DNA of 54,660 nt from JAGOVB01 sp964481175 (GTDB lineage: Bacteria; Patescibacteriota; Minisyncoccia; Phycocordibacterales; PALSA-1337): assembly GCA_964481175.1 (NCBI GenBank), contig CAYZSZ010000004.1, positions 1 through 54,660 on the forward strand, given 5' to 3'. Below the pieces are notes generated by a model. The model searched no databases and was not told where the DNA came from. It saw only the letters and a program-made list of their open reading frames with translations. Positions 8,648 through 15,730 of this stretch are shown one piece after another. Every line of letters starts with the position of its first letter. Position 1 is the first letter of the stretch. The translations under genes and the position numbers were made by a program.

Positions 8648-9007
8648 ATGGAAGCAACAACAAGCAAAAAAGGGGCTAATTGCCCGCCAGCAACTTTACT
8701 CAGCGTAATTGGTGAAGATGTTAAAGGTAATGGAATAAAATTTTTAGATGAATCAGGCAGTACAACAACCGCTGTCTCCATCTGTACTACTAAATCTGAA
8801 ATAAATAACTCAGAATTTACTAAACGAAATACTCCCCTATCCACAACAGCCCAAGCGACAAGTACCGCTGCGCCACAAGCAACAGTGAACCCGACTTGTT
8901 ATTTTTTCTGTACAGGTAGTGTTAGTATTTATGTAACCGTAGCGATAGTGGTTGCAGTAACATTCGCATTTTATCTAGTATTAAAAGTATTAAAGAAATT
9001 TATATAA
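8648..9007 (+). CDS. Possible small membrane-anchored protein (weakly supported)
   Basis: About 119 residues. The C-terminus has a Ser/Thr/Ala/Pro-rich linker, one clear transmembrane helix (IYVTVAIVVAVTFAFYLVLK) and a basic end (KVLKKFI). No Shine-Dalgarno site or standard leaderless box is seen before the ATG. An overlapping minus-strand frame (8521-8844, GTG start) is also protein-like, so the strand is unsure. I prefer plus because of the well-formed membrane anchor with a basic tail at the stop. It could also be a decayed gene. Function unknown. Confidence 0.3.
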   Translation: MEATTSKKGANCPPATLLSVIGEDVKGNGIKFLDESGSTTTAVSICTTKSEINNSEFTKRNTPLSTTAQATSTAAPQATVNPTCYFFCTGSVSIYVTVAIVVAVTFAFYLVLKVLKKFI

Positions 9008-9033
9008 CCACATATCAAGGCTAATTTGTATTT

Positions 9034-9190
9034 GACCTGGAAGCGATGTAACGGCGACACAAACTCGCACATCTGGAGACAGGTCATCGAGAGGCACTAC
9101 GGTAGTTTCGATGGCAAAAAACAGGTGACGAAAAGAATACTCAGCACACCCGCCCGAACAGGAACCCCGTTCGCGGCGGTTCTCTTTTTT
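9034..9190 (+). ncRNA. Candidate structured RNA A with intrinsic terminator
   Basis: No convincing reading frame. A nested hairpin is formed by GACCTG (9034-9039)/CAGGTC (9080-9085), GATGT (9045-9049)/ACATC (9069-9073) and GCGA (9054-9057)/TCGC (9065-9068). A second hairpin pairs CATCGA (9085-9090) with TCGATG (9108-9113). It ends in a terminator stem with a TTCG tetraloop (9162-9182) and a T tract to 9190. A -10-like TAATTT (9022-9027) would start transcription at the first base of the outer stem. The 9085 base is shared, so the two hairpins abut. It does not carry the signature motifs of RNase P, tmRNA, SRP RNA or common riboswitches. Family unknown. Confidence 0.45.
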
Positions 9191-9204
9191 ACTAACAATA
9201 TATA

Positions 9205-9213
9205 TGTTACGAT
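9205..9213 (+). promoter_or_regulatory. Extended -10 promoter of RNA B
   Basis: TGTTACGAT (9205-9213) predicts a start near 9220, which is the first base of the closing stem of RNA B. No good -35 box is seen, as for many native promoters here. Confidence 0.5.
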
Positions 9214-9219
9214 GCATGT

Positions 9220-9341
9220 AATCACCCACGTCTTCACATTTGCCCAAGTAGTGGCGAGCGAAAAGGGTCCGCAATGGGGTCCACCCCGGAGCCGAAATAT
9301 GAAGATCACGCTGCAAAGCGGTGGGTGGTTTTCTTTTTTCT
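9220..9341 (+). ncRNA. Candidate structured RNA B with intrinsic terminator
   Basis: A closing stem joins AATCACCCAC (9220-9229) to GTGGGTGGTT (9321-9330). Inside it a second helix pairs TCTTCA-c-ATTT (9231-9241) with AAAT-a-TGAAGA (9295-9305). A small hairpin CGCT-gcaa-AGCG (9309-9320) sits on the 3' side of the junction. The apical part can form GGC/GCC and GGGG/CCCC pairs. The closing stem runs into TTTTCTTTTTT, so it doubles as a terminator. A long helix with a small 3' hairpin at an internal junction recalls 6S RNA, but at about 121 nt it is short for that family. The identity is open. Confidence 0.5.
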
Positions 9342-9351
9342 AAATGGTTTC

Positions 9352-9360
9352 TGATATAAT
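9352..9360 (+). promoter_or_regulatory. Leaderless extended -10 promoter
   Basis: TGATATAAT ends exactly 6 nt before the ATG of the VOC gene at 9367. Confidence 0.7.
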
Positions 9361-9366
9361 CACCAC

Positions 9367-9795
9367 ATGACCACAATAAATACTTGGATAAACTTTAATG
9401 GAAATGCTGAACAAGCTTTTGCCTTTTACAAATCAGTTTTCGGCGGTGAGTTTACAAAAATCGTTCGCTTCAAAGACCTCGCAAGTGCAGATTTTAAGCC
9501 CGCAGAAACAGAGGAAAATAAAATCATGTACATTGCCCTCCCTATCGGAGCAAACAATCTACTCATTGCAAATGATGTTCCAGAATTTATGGGAAAAGTT
9601 AATGAGCGAGAGAATCGCAGCAAAATAGCCCTACGCACCGAAACCAAAGAAGAAGCCGACAGACTGTTCAATGGCCTATCTCTTGGCGGTGAAGTAGAAG
9701 GACCTATGAGCGATAGCCCTTGGGGATCATATGCGGGGATGTTTAGAGACAAGTATGGTATCGAATGGATAGTGGAGTTTGTTCCTGGAAAATAA
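9367..9795 (+). CDS. VOC superfamily (PhnB/glyoxalase-like) protein
   Basis: 142 residues. The N-terminal ITTWINFNGNAEQAFAFYKSVFGGE-like region, the NLLIAND strand and the closing WGSYAGMFRDKYGIEW are characteristic of PhnB-like members of the vicinal oxygen chelate fold. This branch is often annotated as 3-demethylubiquinone methyltransferase-like, but its members are mostly uncharacterised and the substrate here is unknown. It is soluble and cytosolic. An extended -10 box 6 nt before the ATG and the lack of a Shine-Dalgarno site point to a leaderless mRNA. TspO follows 28 nt downstream with its own promoter. Confidence 0.85.
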   Translation: MTTINTWINFNGNAEQAFAFYKSVFGGEFTKIVRFKDLASADFKPAETEENKIMYIALPIGANNLLIANDVPEFMGKVNERENRSKIALRTETKEEADRLFNGLSLGGEVEGPMSDSPWGSYAGMFRDKYGIEWIVEFVPGK

Positions 9796-9808
9796 GAACC
9801 CTTAAATC

Positions 9809-9817
9809 TGCTACAAT
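9809..9817 (+). promoter_or_regulatory. tspO: Leaderless extended -10 promoter of tspO
   Basis: TGCTACAAT ends 6 nt before the ATG at 9824. Confidence 0.7.
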
Positions 9818-9823
9818 GTAGCT

Positions 9824-10297
9824 ATGAACAACAAAATCAAGCTCGTCATATCTCTCATCGCACCTCAAGTAGCAGGACTTATCGGCTCAGTATTTACCGT
9901 AACATCAGTCACTGGCTGGTATAGCACTATCGTTCGACCTGATTTTGCCCCACCAAACTGGATCTTTGGCCCTGTCTGGACTACCCTCTTTGTACTCATG
10001 GGCATAGCCCTATTTCTCGTCTGGAAAAAGGAGGACGCGCAAAAGAAAAAAGTAAAATTAGCATTGCAGTTTTTCGCAGTGCAGCTCGTGCTCAATACTT
10101 TGTGGTCTATTATATTTTTCGGTCTACAGTCTCCGGGTTGGGCTTTTGTCGAGATTATTTTCCTTTGGATTTCGATCGCACTCACACTATACCTATTTGC
10201 ACCTATTTCTCGTCTCGCTGCATGGCTCCTTGTCCCCTACTTGGCATGGGTCACATTTGCTGCGTACTTAAACTTTTCAATTTGGATGTTGAACTAA
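9824..10297 (+). CDS. tspO: TspO/MBR family membrane protein
   Basis: 157 residues with five predicted transmembrane helices. The family signature is visible: PDFAPPNWIFGPVWTTLF near residue 40, NTLWSIIFFG near 92, and the aromatic C-terminus PYLAWVTFAAYLN. TspO proteins are small tryptophan-rich membrane proteins that bind porphyrins and other hydrophobic ligands and act in stress or tetrapyrrole handling. A leaderless promoter precedes it. The next gene starts 4 nt after its stop, so the two are probably co-transcribed. Confidence 0.92.
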   Translation: MNNKIKLVISLIAPQVAGLIGSVFTVTSVTGWYSTIVRPDFAPPNWIFGPVWTTLFVLMGIALFLVWKKEDAQKKKVKLALQFFAVQLVLNTLWSIIFFGLQSPGWAFVEIIFLWISIALTLYLFAPISRLAAWLLVPYLAWVTFAAYLNFSIWMLN

Positions 10298-10301
10298 AAA
10301 C

Positions 10302-10784
10302 ATGAAAACCATCACCGTCAATGACAAAATGCAAACTGGGTACACCTACACTTTGACTGAGCCGGTAGGTAAAAATTACGACCCTGTGTTTACCCCTGAC
10401 CTCACCCCAAAAGAAATGCTCGCATTGGGAATATTTGGCGGAAAGTATATGAATGACTGCACCGAAGAGTTTCCAAAAGATTGGTTTACGCACAAGAAAG
10501 ATACAAACTACTTTGGAGTAAAAGCGAGTCAGTCGCTATCAGTATGGCGAGCAAAAGGTTGGATCAACGAGGAGCATGATCCACGAGGATGGTTTCAGTG
10601 GTATTGCCGCTACTATATGGGACGCAGACTACCAGAAGAAGATATGCGACAGATCAAACGCTGGAAAGCGATGCGACGACATATTGCACAGATAAAACTA
10701 CACTGTCGAGTCGGAGACGAAGGTTGCCACAGCAAACAGCGCCAAGCACTTTTGCACTGGGCATATGATAGTCGAAAGATGTAG
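10302..10784 (+). CDS. Conserved hypothetical protein (FGGKYM / DPRGWFQWYCRYY type)
   Basis: 160 residues, soluble, rich in aromatic and basic residues. I recognise the pattern of a widespread uncharacterised family: TPKEMLALGIFGGKYM near residue 36, then LSVWRAKGWI, DPRGWFQWYCRYYMGRR and QRQALLHWAYDSRK at the end. No catalytic role is known to me. Cysteines 49, 106, 137 and 144 could bind a metal, but that is speculation. It begins 4 nt after tspO, so it is probably translationally coupled or in the same operon. Confidence 0.8.
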   Translation: MKTITVNDKMQTGYTYTLTEPVGKNYDPVFTPDLTPKEMLALGIFGGKYMNDCTEEFPKDWFTHKKDTNYFGVKASQSLSVWRAKGWINEEHDPRGWFQWYCRYYMGRRLPEEDMRQIKRWKAMRRHIAQIKLHCRVGDEGCHSKQRQALLHWAYDSRKM

Positions 10785-10811
10785 GTTATAATGTGACAAA
10801 TATTTCACATT

Positions 10812-11990
10812 ATGAGCCGCAACATTTTTAGACACATACCCCTCGAAGAACGGATGCTCGTTTATAGCGGCATAAAAGAGAAAAAAGAAAGCACGAGAGA
10901 TGCGATCAAACGTGCCGTGCGACCCATCATCACACTAGCTGTAATCGTCTTTGCCCTTATCGGTGGTGGACTGACTTTTGCATTCGTAGCCGTAAACACT
11001 CACCTTACAAGTAGTGAAGGCATCATCGATCGACAAGCTGATGGTTTCTGGGAAGCCGGCAAAAGTACTGCTGCCGTAGCAAACAGTGTAGGTTCTGATT
11101 CTTTTTTCAATGGCCAAAACTACTGCGACCTTAAACGACTCAAAGAAAAGTACCCTGGGACTTTCTTGCGCATCTTGAACCTAGCGCTTAATGACAAAAA
11201 AGAGCTAGCACAGAACAATATGAACGTAGCGATTGATAGCCTCAATCAAAAAGAGGGCGCGGATTTTAGTTGTGATGAACAGTTTTCACGAGATATAAAT
11301 AAGAGAGATTTTGAAGTGCTCGCCGATGTAGTCGATCAAGGCGATCTATTTATCTTTGCAGATACAGAAGAATGGAATTTCTTTAAAATGGCAGTGGTCA
11401 AAGATGCTGAGGTTTTAAAAAGAGTCGAGCGAGAAACCGGCATCAAAAGTCGTATCCTTGTAGCCCAGCTTGTAGCTGAGCAGATGCGTTTGTTTTATTC
11501 AAATCGTCCCGCCTTTAAACAAGCAGTCGCTCCGCTCAAAGTACTTGCAAGCATGAGTCAGTTTTCATGGGGAGTACTTGGTATAAAAGAAGAGACCGCA
11601 ACAGCAGTTGAGAAGAATCTCGAAGACGAAACATCAGTCTTTTACCCAGGTCCAGAGTACGAAAATCTATTGGACTTCAAAACCGAAGATACAGCTGCAG
11701 AACGTTTCAAACGCATTACTGATTATCGTAATCACTATTATGCCTACCTTTATGCGGCGCTCTACAACAAGCAAGTGATTACACAATGGCTCCGTTCAGG
11801 TGTAGATATTTCAAAACGACCAGAAATCCTCGCTACACTTTACAATATTGGCTTCAAAAACTCAGAACCAAATGATGATCCACAGACCGGCGGCGCAGAA
11901 TATGTTATCGATGGAAAGAAATATAGCTTTGGTAGGATCGCATACAGTTTTTACTATTCAAGCGAGCTTCTAGACGAGTTTCCACAGTAA
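10812..11990 (+). CDS. Membrane-anchored extracytoplasmic protein, possibly lytic transglycosylase-like
   Basis: 392 residues. A basic N-terminus precedes one transmembrane helix at about residues 36-62 (PIITLAVIVFALIGGGLTFAF), and the remaining 330 residues should lie outside. Segments such as ILVAQLVAEQMRLFYSNR, MSQFSWGVLGIKEETA and LYNIGFKNSEPN recall DUF1402/lysozyme-like proteins that act on peptidoglycan, but I cannot confirm catalytic residues. A TATAAT lies 19 nt before the ATG. The stop is immediately followed by the -35 box of the next unit. Confidence 0.6.
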   Translation: MSRNIFRHIPLEERMLVYSGIKEKKESTRDAIKRAVRPIITLAVIVFALIGGGLTFAFVAVNTHLTSSEGIIDRQADGFWEAGKSTAAVANSVGSDSFFNGQNYCDLKRLKEKYPGTFLRILNLALNDKKELAQNNMNVAIDSLNQKEGADFSCDEQFSRDINKRDFEVLADVVDQGDLFIFADTEEWNFFKMAVVKDAEVLKRVERETGIKSRILVAQLVAEQMRLFYSNRPAFKQAVAPLKVLASMSQFSWGVLGIKEETATAVEKNLEDETSVFYPGPEYENLLDFKTEDTAAERFKRITDYRNHYYAYLYAALYNKQVITQWLRSGVDISKRPEILATLYNIGFKNSEPNDDPQTGGAEYVIDGKKYSFGRIAYSFYYSSELLDEFPQ

Positions 11991-12019
11991 TTGACAGCGG
12001 GTTTAAAAGGGGGTAAAAA
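11991..12019 (+). promoter_or_regulatory. Promoter of the winged-helix/ASCH cassette
   Basis: TTGACA (11991-11996) abuts the TAA stop of the previous gene. After 17 nt comes TAAAAA (12014-12019), a weak -10. It rules out the TTG at 11991 as a translation start. Confidence 0.5.
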
Positions 12020-12050
12020 GATACAAGAAACAATTCACCCCCCCCTTGCC

Positions 12051-12425
12051 ATGATGCACCTTATACAGATGTATTCGAACGTTTTCGTGATTGGCGGCTT
12101 TGCCCTCCTCATTTTTCTCAGTTGCATGACAGCAAACAAGTACGTCACTGAGATTGAGTATCAAAAGGTCCTCGATGTGATGAACTATGAAGACTGGATG
12201 ACCCTCAGCCAAATCTGGGCGGCAGTCGAAACAAACACAGGCGAAACGGTTTTGATAGACCGGGTTCAGATGACCCTTAGAGAACTCGTCTATGATGGCC
12301 GAGTGGCAATGAACACTCCAGACCCTGAGTCAGGCCTCAAAGTAACCTACCGACGCAGACGCGACGGTGGAAAACGTCCTTGTGACATCATCCCCGTAGG
12401 GACACCACGAACCCAAACAGCTTGA
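12051..12425 (+). CDS. Small membrane protein with a winged-helix-like cytosolic domain
   Basis: 124 residues from the ATG at 12051. One transmembrane helix lies at about residues 10-28 (VFVIGGFALLIFLSCM). The rest (VTEIEYQKVLDVMNYEDWMTL..., LRELVYDGRVAM, YRRRR) reads like a winged-helix domain. No Shine-Dalgarno site precedes it; a run of eight C residues lies just upstream. It is GC-richer than its upstream neighbour and ends 1 nt before the ASCH gene, so the two form one unit between a TTGACA promoter and a terminator. I do not know the family. A membrane-tethered sensor or regulator is one possibility. Confidence 0.6.
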   Translation: MMHLIQMYSNVFVIGGFALLIFLSCMTANKYVTEIEYQKVLDVMNYEDWMTLSQIWAAVETNTGETVLIDRVQMTLRELVYDGRVAMNTPDPESGLKVTYRRRRDGGKRPCDIIPVGTPRTQTA

Positions 12426-12426
12426 T

Positions 12427-12759
12427 ATGTTTACACACTACCTCAAGCTCTGGGACAGGTTTATCCCACACATCGCAAATGGATCGAAAGATCTTGATGT
12501 TCGGGTTGGGCACAAAGGCCTGAGTAAGATTAAGGCTGGAGACCGTGTTGTCTTTGCGGGCATTCACACTCGGACGGTCATTGCGATCCGGAGGTACTCA
12601 ACCTTCGCGGACATGCTACTCGCTGAGAACCCGAAAAGGATCCTGCCGGGAGCCTCTGCAAAAACAGTTCTCGGAGGGCTACGCAGAATTTATCCTCCGC
12701 AAAAAGAAACCCTCGGTGTCATCGTCATCGAGTTCACGAAAACTACCGACGCGCGGTAG
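12427..12759 (+). CDS. ASCH domain protein
   Basis: 110 residues that fit the ASCH fold (related to PUA): LKLWDRFIPHIANGSKDLDVRVG at the start, KAGDRVVFAG near residue 37, then YSTFADMLLAENPKRILPGA and LGVIVIEF. ASCH proteins bind RNA or modified nucleosides and some are RNases or amidohydrolases (YqfB type). It is the second gene of a two-gene unit with the membrane/winged-helix protein. Its stop overlaps the terminator stem. The gene is GC-rich compared with its surroundings. Confidence 0.8.
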   Translation: MFTHYLKLWDRFIPHIANGSKDLDVRVGHKGLSKIKAGDRVVFAGIHTRTVIAIRRYSTFADMLLAENPKRILPGASAKTVLGGLRRIYPPQKETLGVIVIEFTKTTDAR

Positions 12760-12770
12760 TTTTTCTTTTT
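12741..12770 (+). terminator. Intrinsic terminator of the ASCH unit
   Basis: AACTACCG (12741-12748) pairs with CGGTAGTT (12754-12761), followed by TTTTCTTTTT. It ends inside the stop codon of the convergent 54-residue gene. Confidence 0.8.
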
Positions 12771-12933
12771 AACTCCCTATTTTAAAACCAAGCCAGATTC
12801 CCAATATTCCACCCACAGCAGTAAGCAACACAGACGACATTGAAAATACACTATCGCCCCACAGCATAGGTACATATCCACCGATCGCCGAACCGATAGT
12901 CATAAAGATATATATGAGATGTTTGCGTTCCAT
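12769..12933 (-). CDS. 54-residue glycine-rich membrane protein
   Basis: The reading frame begins at an ATG at 12933 and ends with TAA at 12771-12769. The protein starts MERKHLIYIFMTIGSAIGGY and has two hydrophobic stretches, the second ending GGILGIWLGFKIGS, with glycine-zipper spacing (SAIGG, GGILG). Such small two-helix proteins are common in CPR genomes but unassigned. It follows the DUF305 gene at 8 nt and should be the last gene of that minus-strand group. Confidence 0.6.
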   Translation of the reverse strand: MERKHLIYIFMTIGSAIGGYVPMLWGDSVFSMSSVLLTAVGGILGIWLGFKIGS

Positions 12934-12941
12934 TTTTGCTG

Positions 12942-13277
12942 TTATTTATACCACACCTGATACCATGCCTTCATATCTTCAATCTCTTTGCTTTGTGATG
13001 CAATGATATTATTTGCCAAATTCTTTATCTCTTCGTGTTTTGCACTTTTTAGTGCTTGATTTGCCATGTCGATAGCTCCTTCGTGATGTATTATCATTTC
13101 TTTAATAAATTCTCTATCAAAATCATCTCCATCAAGTCCATAAAGATGCATACTCATCATACCCATTCCTCCCCCCATCATACGAGAGCCGTCACGATCA
13201 AAGATCTCATGTGAGCCGTATCCTACAAATATTCCGACTACTACTGAGATAAGTGCTATTGTAATATTTTTTTGCAT
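12942..13277 (-). CDS. DUF305 family protein, membrane-anchored
   Basis: 111 residues. An N-terminal transmembrane anchor (ITIALISVVVGIFVGYG) is followed by a short Met/Gly-rich linker (MMGGGMGMM) and a four-helix domain with the DUF305 signature: FIKEMIIHHEGAIDMANQAL, HEEIKNLANNIIASQSKEI and MKAWY. DUF305 proteins are ferritin-like and are often encoded near copper or other metal functions. The methionine-rich linker would suit copper binding, which is inference. It is exposed outside the membrane and followed by the 54-residue membrane protein. Confidence 0.88.
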   Translation of the reverse strand: MQKNITIALISVVVGIFVGYGSHEIFDRDGSRMMGGGMGMMSMHLYGLDGDDFDREFIKEMIIHHEGAIDMANQALKSAKHEEIKNLANNIIASQSKEIEDMKAWYQVWYK

Positions 13278-13305
13278 AATTATAGTATTTTAATCTAATA
13301 AACCA

Positions 13306-13890
13306 CTATTCATCAAAAAGTGTTTCTATTCTCCGATCCGGCACTATCCACATAAGTGCAACGATGACATACCATGCGTATCCGATGAGAGGGTTAAATA
13401 CAGAGCCGATGATGCCAAATATGTAAAAGAGAGGCGAGAGTTTTCCTTTTATATCATTACCCAAAGCTTTTTTCAGTCGTCCCTCCGGACCTTCGCTCAA
13501 GATGATTCTCCATTGCAAGATAAAGTAAGCGAGCGCCGCAAGAAGCAAGTTTATCCCGTAGACAAAAGCAGGTACTACTGCCCCATGACTCTCTCCGAGC
13601 CAGGCTGTACTAAATGGGATAAGTGAAAGCCAGAATAGTAGATGTGCATTTGACCACATGATCCCAGCGGTCGGTCGCTTCATCGCACTCATTAGGTGAT
13701 GATGGTTGTTCCAGTAGATTATGAGATATATAAAGCTCAAAAGGTAGCTTACCGCAATAGGCCATAGATGGATGAGATCAAATAGCTCGTGCCCTAGAGG
13801 TGGGCGCAGCTCAAGCACCATAATCGTGATTATGATTGCGAATACTGCATCGCTAAATAATTCTAGACGAGGCGGCAAGTTATGCTTCAT
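13306..13890 (-). CDS. TMEM175-like (DUF1211) potassium channel family protein
   Basis: 194 residues with about six transmembrane helices. The signature RLELFSDAVFAIIITIMVLEL near residue 8 is the conserved selectivity-forming helix of prokaryotic TMEM175 proteins, which are potassium-permeable channels. NNHHHLM near residue 62 also fits. It lies between the DUF5679 and DUF305 genes on the same strand. Confidence 0.88.
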   Translation of the reverse strand: MKHNLPPRLELFSDAVFAIIITIMVLELRPPLGHELFDLIHLWPIAVSYLLSFIYLIIYWNNHHHLMSAMKRPTAGIMWSNAHLLFWLSLIPFSTAWLGESHGAVVPAFVYGINLLLAALAYFILQWRIILSEGPEGRLKKALGNDIKGKLSPLFYIFGIIGSVFNPLIGYAWYVIVALMWIVPDRRIETLFDE

Positions 13891-13916
13891 ATTATCTGGA
13901 TCAGATGATCCTTTTA

Positions 13917-14069
13917 TTACTTAGCTTTTCCGAGGATGCTGTACATACCAGTACCGCAAGTTGGACACTTTCCTTTTACTGCCTTTCGGCCATTCTTCAT
14001 TGTAACTTCTTGCTCATCCTTCATTTCTCGCTTAGCCTTACATTTAACACAGTATGCAGTTGTTGCCAT
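13917..14069 (-). CDS. DUF5679 zinc-ribbon protein
   Basis: 50 residues from an ATG at 14069 (MATTAYCVKCKAKREM). CVKC and CPTCG form a four-cysteine zinc site, and EVTMKNGRKAVKGKCP is the middle of the DUF5679 pattern, found in chlorinated and CPR genomes with unknown function. A longer frame starting at 14159 is possible but its extra residues look random. TATAAT lies upstream on the minus strand. Confidence 0.8.
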   Translation of the reverse strand: MATTAYCVKCKAKREMKDEQEVTMKNGRKAVKGKCPTCGTGMYSILGKAK

Positions 14070-14175
14070 ATATAAATATTTATTTTCTAATAGACATATT
14101 ATAGTACACGTACAGTATTTCACAAGTCGAGTAGTTTGAAAGATGCAAAAGATTTGCATTTATAAAATCTTTCTG

Positions 14176-14181
14176 TATACT
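14176..14181 (+). promoter_or_regulatory. Leaderless promoter of the ZIP gene
   Basis: TATACT ends 6 nt before the ATG at 14188, with TTGCAT 16 nt upstream as a -35. This fixes the start at 14188 instead of the earlier ATG at 14143. Confidence 0.7.
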
Positions 14182-14187
14182 CTCTGT

Positions 14188-14970
14188 ATGACCCTATACA
14201 TATTTTTAAGTGCATTCGCGATCATGCTAGCATCGTTGTCAGGTATTTTATTTACGAGCAAACACGTCTCATTGTTTCTTGAGAGAAATCTCAAGGTACT
14301 GATCGCCTTCTCGACCGGAGTATTTGCGATGATAACCTATTCCCTATTTGCTGAGTCGATCGAACACGGCATTAGCATACTCGCACTTATTGTAAGCGGA
14401 GTTTTGGGAGTACTGTTTCTCGAGATCGTCAGCCACATCATCCCACAGGCCCACCATCACCACGATGCAGTGAGCGATCATGAGCACTCAAGGATCGACG
14501 CTCGTCGAGTACTTTTGGGTGATGCTGCGCACAATATCGGCGATGGAATCATCCTCGTACCAGCATATCTTGCTGGACCACTTATCGGCCTCGGTACCAC
14601 AGTTGCAATCCTCTTTCATGAAATGGTTCAGGAAATTGCAGAATACTTTATCCTTCGTGAAGCTGGGTATTCAGTAAAAGAAGCACTCACAAGAAACTTT
14701 TTTGCTTCAGGCAGTATCCTCATCGGAGTAGGTATCGCACTTTTCTTTGCACACACTGGAGATCTAGAGCTCTATATGCTTTCTTTTGCAGCTGGTGGAT
14801 TCTTGTACATTATATTCCGCGATCTATTACCGAGCATATATCATTCAGTCAAAAAGAATAAGCAGATCTATCGATTTATCATCGCTGGAGCGCTGGGTTT
14901 GATTGTCATGTTTGGAGTCACTCATCTTGCTCCGCACGAACACGAAGAGACTGAGGTAGTGCATGAATAA
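14188..14970 (+). CDS. ZIP family divalent metal transporter
   Basis: 260 residues with about eight transmembrane helices. A histidine-rich cytosolic loop (HHHHD, DHEHS) follows helix 3, and the metal-site motifs HNIGDG and HEMVQEIAEY are in helices 4 and 5. ZIP proteins import zinc, iron or manganese into the cytosol; the exact metal is unknown. The promoter fixes the start. A terminator for the convergent gene abuts its stop. Confidence 0.9.
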   Translation: MTLYIFLSAFAIMLASLSGILFTSKHVSLFLERNLKVLIAFSTGVFAMITYSLFAESIEHGISILALIVSGVLGVLFLEIVSHIIPQAHHHHDAVSDHEHSRIDARRVLLGDAAHNIGDGIILVPAYLAGPLIGLGTTVAILFHEMVQEIAEYFILREAGYSVKEALTRNFFASGSILIGVGIALFFAHTGDLELYMLSFAAGGFLYIIFRDLLPSIYHSVKKNKQIYRFIIAGALGLIVMFGVTHLAPHEHEETEVVHE

Positions 14971-14971
14971 T

Positions 14972-14994
14972 AAAAACCCCGGCGCATCGCCGGG
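14972..14994 (-). terminator. Intrinsic terminator of the IMP cyclohydrolase gene
   Basis: On the minus strand CCCGGCG (14994-14988) pairs with CGCCGGG (14984-14978), followed by TTTTTATT. It starts 2 nt from the ZIP stop codon. Confidence 0.75.
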
Positions 14995-15021
14995 ATTGGG
15001 TTTGTGGGAGAGTCGCTTAGA

Positions 15022-15636
15022 CTACAGTCCACATGTGTGGCTTCCGAGGTAACTGCCAACCGCCTCGTCGTATTTGGCACAGTGTTTGTAGACCTTGGTC
15101 GCCAACCTGTAACGAAGCGGTTTTAGTCCTGGGTCGTTCGAGGTTACATGCTCGGTAATAATCGATCTCACGAGCTCAGTGTAGTCAGCAGGATCGACGA
15201 CACTGTATACGTGCTTCCAATTCTTTGCTGCAGCTCGCAGCATCGCAGGGCCACCGATGTCGATGTTCTCGATCGCCGTTTCAAGCGTGCAACCGGGCTT
15301 GGCGATAACCTGCTGGAACGGGTAGAGATTCACCACCAGGACACGTAGGTCCACAAAGCCTCGCTTTTTGGCAGTTTGGACATGGTCCGAATCGTCTCGA
15401 AGATGGAGGAGGCTTCCATGCACCATGGGGTGCAAGGTCTTCAACCGCCCATCGAGACACTCGGGGAAGGACGTGAAGTCCTCAATCGGGATGACACCTT
15501 CGATACCACCGGCCTGCAGGGCCAGCAAAGTACCTCCAGTTGAGATGATGCCGTAGCCGTTTTGCTGAAGCCGACCGGCAAGGTCGACAATGCCAGTTTT
15601 GTCAAAGACAGAGAGGAGCGCAAAGGGTTTGTTCAT
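15022..15636 (-). CDS. purH: Stand-alone IMP cyclohydrolase domain (PurH N-terminal domain only)
   Basis: 204 residues against about 520 for bifunctional PurH. It covers the MGS-like IMP cyclohydrolase domain: LLSVFDKTGI, ISTGGT, RLKTLHP, VVNLYPF, ENIDIGGPAMLRAAAKN, then a normal end AKYDEAVGSYLGS. The AICAR formyltransferase domain is absent and there is a clean stop, promoter and terminator, so it looks like a true single-domain gene. IMP cyclohydrolase closes the ring of FAICAR to IMP. No other purine-synthesis gene is in the window, and CPR bacteria usually lack the pathway, so the substrate source is unclear. No Shine-Dalgarno site is seen. GC-rich, probably acquired. Confidence 0.88.
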   Translation of the reverse strand: MNKPFALLSVFDKTGIVDLAGRLQQNGYGIISTGGTLLALQAGGIEGVIPIEDFTSFPECLDGRLKTLHPMVHGSLLHLRDDSDHVQTAKKRGFVDLRVLVVNLYPFQQVIAKPGCTLETAIENIDIGGPAMLRAAAKNWKHVYSVVDPADYTELVRSIITEHVTSNDPGLKPLRYRLATKVYKHCAKYDEAVGSYLGSHTCGL

Positions 15637-15701
15637 TATTCGAAGGGGCTAGCAACAGTGAAGTTTTGCTTTCTCACCTATCTGGGAGAAAGTTCGTGTT
15701 A

Positions 15702-15730
15702 ACACTACAGAATATACAGAGGGGTGTCAA
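15702..15730 (-). promoter_or_regulatory. purH: Promoter of the IMP cyclohydrolase gene
   Basis: TTGACA (15730-15725), 17 nt, TAGTGT (15707-15702). The TGA inside TTGACA is the stop codon of the preceding YgjP-like gene. The leader forms a CTTTCTC/GAGAAAG hairpin. Confidence 0.65.

Noticed and set aside
8521..8844. Minus-strand 107-residue frame
   Set aside because: Only a GTG start, no promoter or ribosome site, and an overlapping plus frame with a clear membrane anchor.
9034..9341. RNase P RNA, tmRNA or SRP RNA identity for the structured RNAs
   Set aside because: The conserved RNase P, tmRNA and SRP sequence signatures were not found.
9026..9376. Frames of 70-128 residues on both strands
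   Set aside because: They cross two terminator hairpins and RNA stems; no start signals.
11991..12050. TTG start giving a 144-residue protein
   Set aside because: The TTG is part of the TTGACA -35 box; the ATG at 12051 lies after the promoter.
14143..14187. Upstream ATG for the ZIP transporter
   Set aside because: It lies before the -10 box, so it would not be in the mRNA.
15148..15623. Plus-strand frames opposite the IMP cyclohydrolase gene
   Set aside because: Antisense shadows of a high-GC gene.
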